This document shows positions 15,534-17,534 of a stretch of DNA of 17,534 bases, piece by piece. The stretch lies in the NCBI GenBank assembly GCA_902362865.1, contig CABIYE010000037.1, positions 8,028-25,561 on the forward strand. Direction: 5' to 3'. The notes beneath the pieces were generated by a model. That model did no database searches, was not told the DNA's origin, and saw only the letters and a program-made list of their open reading frames with translations. Each line of letters opens with the position of its first letter. The first letter of the stretch is position 1. The stretch is from Clostridiaceae bacterium (GTDB lineage Bacteria; Bacillota; Clostridia; Lachnospirales; Lachnospiraceae). The position numbers were made by a program, and so were the translations under genes.

Positions 15534-16073
15534 ATGAAAACACGTGCGGAATGTCTTGAAAAATATGGATCAGATTATTTTATTGAGAAAAAAATAAAAG
15601 AAGGCGAACTGTTCAAAGTTGGAAAAGGAATATATTCGGAGAAGAAATATGTCCCGGAAATTGCAATGTTCGTATACAAATATCCGAATGCGGTAGTAAC
15701 AATGAAAAGTGCTTTTTACTTTCACGGATTAACGGACGTGATACCGGATGAATGTGATTTGGCAACAACCCGTGATGCTACTAAAATCAAAGATGAAAGA
15801 GTGAAGCAGTATTTTGTTCCTGATGACTTTTTCGAGGAAGGAATTGAAGCTGCTGATTATAAAGGGTATGATATACGGATTTACAATAAAGAACGTATGC
15901 TGATTGAACTTGTGCGATATAAAAGTAAGTTGCCTTTTGATTATTATAAGGAAATTATCTTAAATTACCGTAAGTTACTTCCAAGATTGGATATGCAGAA
16001 AATTCAGGATTATGCATTGATGGCACCAAAGAGTAATAAGGTGCTTGAAATTTTACAGATGGAGGTACTCTAA
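15534..16073 (+). CDS. abiEi: AbiEi-family antitoxin (type IV toxin-antitoxin, abortive infection)
   Basis: Antitoxin and transcriptional repressor of 179 residues. I chose ATG 15534, because AAGGAGG (15519-15525) lies 8 nt before it; an in-frame TTG at 15471 precedes that site. An N-terminal winged-helix-like segment (about residues 1-37, ending KVGKGIYS) is followed by the AbiEi pattern of VVTMKSAFYFHGLTD and a C-terminal region with YNKERMLIELVRYK. In this family the antitoxin does not bind the toxin directly and also represses the operon. The toxin gene starts 2 nt after this stop. Base composition is visibly more AT-rich than in proS and the surface operon, in line with acquisition by transfer. 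Confidence 0.88.
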   Translation: MKTRAECLEKYGSDYFIEKKIKEGELFKVGKGIYSEKKYVPEIAMFVYKYPNAVVTMKSAFYFHGLTDVIPDECDLATTRDATKIKDERVKQYFVPDDFFEEGIEAADYKGYDIRIYNKERMLIELVRYKSKLPFDYYKEIILNYRKLLPRLDMQKIQDYALMAPKSNKVLEILQMEVL

Positions 16074-16075
16074 AG

Positions 16076-16789
16076 ATGAATTTGGAGAAGATGGCAGAGA
16101 AATATAGGGATGCTGGGTATTCAGAACGGAATGCAGATGCACGTGTGTGTCAGGATATTGTACTTAAGGCAATTGTACGAAGCAATTTGGGAAGAAATGT
16201 AACCATAAAAGGTGGCGTTGTGATGCGCAGCATTACCGGGAATGTGAGACGCGCTACGGAAGACCTGGATTTGGATTTTATCAGATATTCATTGGAAGAC
16301 GAATCCATCCGATATTTTATTTCAAAATTGAATTGTCTTGAAGGAATTAGAATTGAGATTAAAGGCAACAAAATTGAGCAGCTTTCTCAACAGGAGTATA
16401 GCGGAAAACATGTATATATTATCATTAAGGATGATGAGGGAGCAAGTCTGTTGATTAATTCCTGTGAGCAAATTTTTGCAGAGAAACTAAGATCATTGTT
16501 ACGCTTTGGCCCTCTTTCTACAAGATATAAAGATATCTTTGATTTCTGCTATTTGAAAGATCATGTGGATATGTCACGACTTGCAGATTGCATTAGGGCG
16601 TATATCATCGACGAGCCATTAATGCGAGAAAAAGATATGAATGGTGTACGCAAGAGGGTAGCACTTACATTTTCAAATCGTCAGTTTAGAAGAAATGTGG
16701 AGCATTCCGGAGACAGAAACTGGCTTCAGATAGATGTGGGTGTTGCGTTTAAGATGATTCAAGACTTTTTGGAAACTGTTAATTTATAA
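16076..16789 (+). CDS. abiEii: AbiEii/AbiGii-family nucleotidyltransferase toxin
   Basis: Toxin of 237 residues from the DUF1814-type nucleotidyltransferase family; members arrest growth, in some cases by modifying tRNA acceptor ends. The nucleotidyltransferase core is visible: KGGVVMRSI (45-53), then RRATEDLDLDF (58-68), where D63, D65 and D67 supply the metal ligands. The second signature is EQIFAEKLRSLLRF (131-144), followed by TRYKDIFDF (149-157). These positions match an intact catalytic site. GGAGG at 16061-16065 inside the antitoxin gene serves as the ribosome site, and the genes are separated by 2 nt, typical of co-expressed toxin-antitoxin pairs. A terminator follows. The length is somewhat short compared with many AbiEii proteins of about 300 residues. 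Confidence 0.88.
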   Translation: MNLEKMAEKYRDAGYSERNADARVCQDIVLKAIVRSNLGRNVTIKGGVVMRSITGNVRRATEDLDLDFIRYSLEDESIRYFISKLNCLEGIRIEIKGNKIEQLSQQEYSGKHVYIIIKDDEGASLLINSCEQIFAEKLRSLLRFGPLSTRYKDIFDFCYLKDHVDMSRLADCIRAYIIDEPLMREKDMNGVRKRVALTFSNRQFRRNVEHSGDRNWLQIDVGVAFKMIQDFLETVNL

Positions 16790-16810
16790 AAATAATAATG
16801 TGATTACATA

Positions 16811-16844
16811 GGCATCTGTCAGAAATGGCAGGTGCCATTTTTTT
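16811..16844 (+). terminator. Rho-independent terminator of the AbiE pair
   Basis: GGCATCTGTC (16811-16820) pairs with GGCAGGTGCC (16827-16836), including G-U pairs, over the loop AGAAAT. Seven Ts follow one A. It lies 22 nt after the toxin stop codon. Confidence 0.9.
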
Positions 16845-16912
16845 AAGCTCCGAATCCTTTCACGGAATGTCTCTCCCTTTTTGTAGTCCTTATTTTAGGG
16901 CGCAAAAACCCC

Positions 16913-17305
16913 TTGTTTGGATTTTTTGAAGTGCTTCCCAGGCTAAGCTGTTTTCTGCTCCTGTTTTCCCTCATATTTCTTGACGAAGAAACTGAAGTTA
17001 ATTTTCTGTTGCCCAATTTCAAAAAAGTCGTAAAACTGTCTATTTCCCGACAGCCCTTGAACGAAAACGGGTATGGTGGACGACGTACTTTACCCTATGT
17101 TTTTACGGAACAAGGAATATCTATGCTTGCAAGTGTTCTCCATAGCGAAGTTGCCGTAAATGTAAGTATCGGTATTATGAGGACTTTCGTAGAGATGCGT
17201 CGCTTTATCTCCAACAATGTTCTGCTTTTTGAGCGTATCAGCAATGTGGAATTGAAGCAGTTGGAATATCAGAAACAGACGGATGAGAAGTTAGAACAGA
17301 TTTAG
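16913..17305 (+). pseudogene. Remnant of an ORF6N-domain (phage-type) protein
   Basis: An open frame of 130 codons. Only its second half, from about 17020, is recognisable: GGRRTLPYVFTEQGISMLAS, then IGIMRTFVEMRRF, then a Lys/Glu/Gln-rich coiled tail. This matches the middle and end of ORF6N-domain proteins, found in phages and mobile elements and thought to bind DNA. The N-terminal half of the domain is missing or shifted, and the residues before 17000 look random. No ribosome site precedes the TTG at 16913, and a TAG ends the frame inside the expected coiled coil. It is therefore probably nonfunctional. A frameshifted longer gene is the alternative. The stretch 16845-16912 upstream shows nothing recognisable. 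Confidence 0.6.
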
Positions 17306-17469
17306 GATGCGTTCAGCTTGAAAATGCTGTGTCACGAACCGCTTTTTTGTTTTCAATGAGATGAAAAGAACAGGTCGGGAATAAATTTCGTAAACTATGC
17401 GTTTAATGAAATTTTTAATGAAAGATTATAAAATATAAATAAAGGTAGTGTAAAGTAGTCTATGAAAAA

Positions 17470-17493
17470 ATGGAGCTGAAAAAATGGCTCCAT
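17470..17493. repeat. Inverted repeat in AT-rich tail of the window
   Basis: ATGGAGC (17470-17476) is repeated inverted as GCTCCAT (17487-17493) over a 10-nt A-rich loop, with no T-run after it. It lies in a gene-free AT-rich stretch running from 17306 to the right edge. It could be part of a mobile-element end or an RNA hairpin; the window stops too soon to decide. Confidence 0.4.
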
Positions 17494-17534
17494 CGGAACC
17501 TTGAAAATTGCAGATATATTAGCTTTTGGCGGTG

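Overview
The window reads as a chromosomal segment of a low-to-moderate GC Firmicute, most likely a gut Clostridia of the Lachnospiraceae type. This is inferred from strong AAGGAGG-type ribosome binding sites, a T-box leader on prolyl-tRNA synthetase, LytTR/GHKL (Agr-like) two-component regulation, and sortase-anchored surface proteins with Listeria-Bacteroides and GLUG repeats. No rRNA, tRNA or CRISPR array was found. The species cannot be fixed from sequence alone.

Region 1 (1-2077, minus strand): a LytTR response regulator followed by a multi-membrane-span GHKL histidine kinase. The kinase reading frame is broken by one in-frame TAG at 489-491, just before the phosphoacceptor His box. Downstream codons stay in the same frame and look normal up to the left edge. 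Between this pair and the divergent surface operon lies a perfect 10-bp inverted repeat (2023-2056). Each arm occupies the -35 position of a candidate promoter, one firing in each direction.

Region 2 (2119-10420, plus strand): an apparent five-gene cell-envelope operon. It encodes a DUF2238-like polytopic membrane protein, a 1951-residue surface protein overlapping it by 4 nt, a membrane-anchored 166-residue protein, a secreted beta-rich 209-residue protein, and a 116-residue sortase-anchored stub. The giant protein has FG-GAP-like N-terminal repeats, two glycine/serine-rich beta segments, FN3 and Ig-like modules, two Listeria-Bacteroides repeats, a GLUG region and a VKTGD sorting signal. The operon ends in a strong hairpin terminator. 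The divergent two-component pair is the obvious candidate regulator. Together they form the least explained and most interesting unit of the window; no sortase is encoded here.

Region 3 (10395-15127): housekeeping genes. A minus-strand RluA-family pseudouridine synthase is divergent from a CaCA-family Na+/Ca2+ exchanger. The exchanger is tightly coupled to a membrane-anchored protein resembling a degenerate polysaccharide-deacetylase (NodB-like) domain. Next comes a prolyl-tRNA synthetase with its own promoter, a T-box leader with a CCU (Pro) specifier, and a 3' terminator.

Region 4 (15129-17534): accessory DNA at the 3' side of proS. It holds a decayed IS1380-type transposase C-terminus with two in-frame stops, an intact AbiEi/AbiEii type IV toxin-antitoxin (abortive infection) pair with a candidate autoregulatory inverted repeat and its own terminator, an ORF6N-domain gene remnant, and an AT-rich tail with an inverted repeat. 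This looks like a small mobile or defence patch inserted next to a conserved gene.
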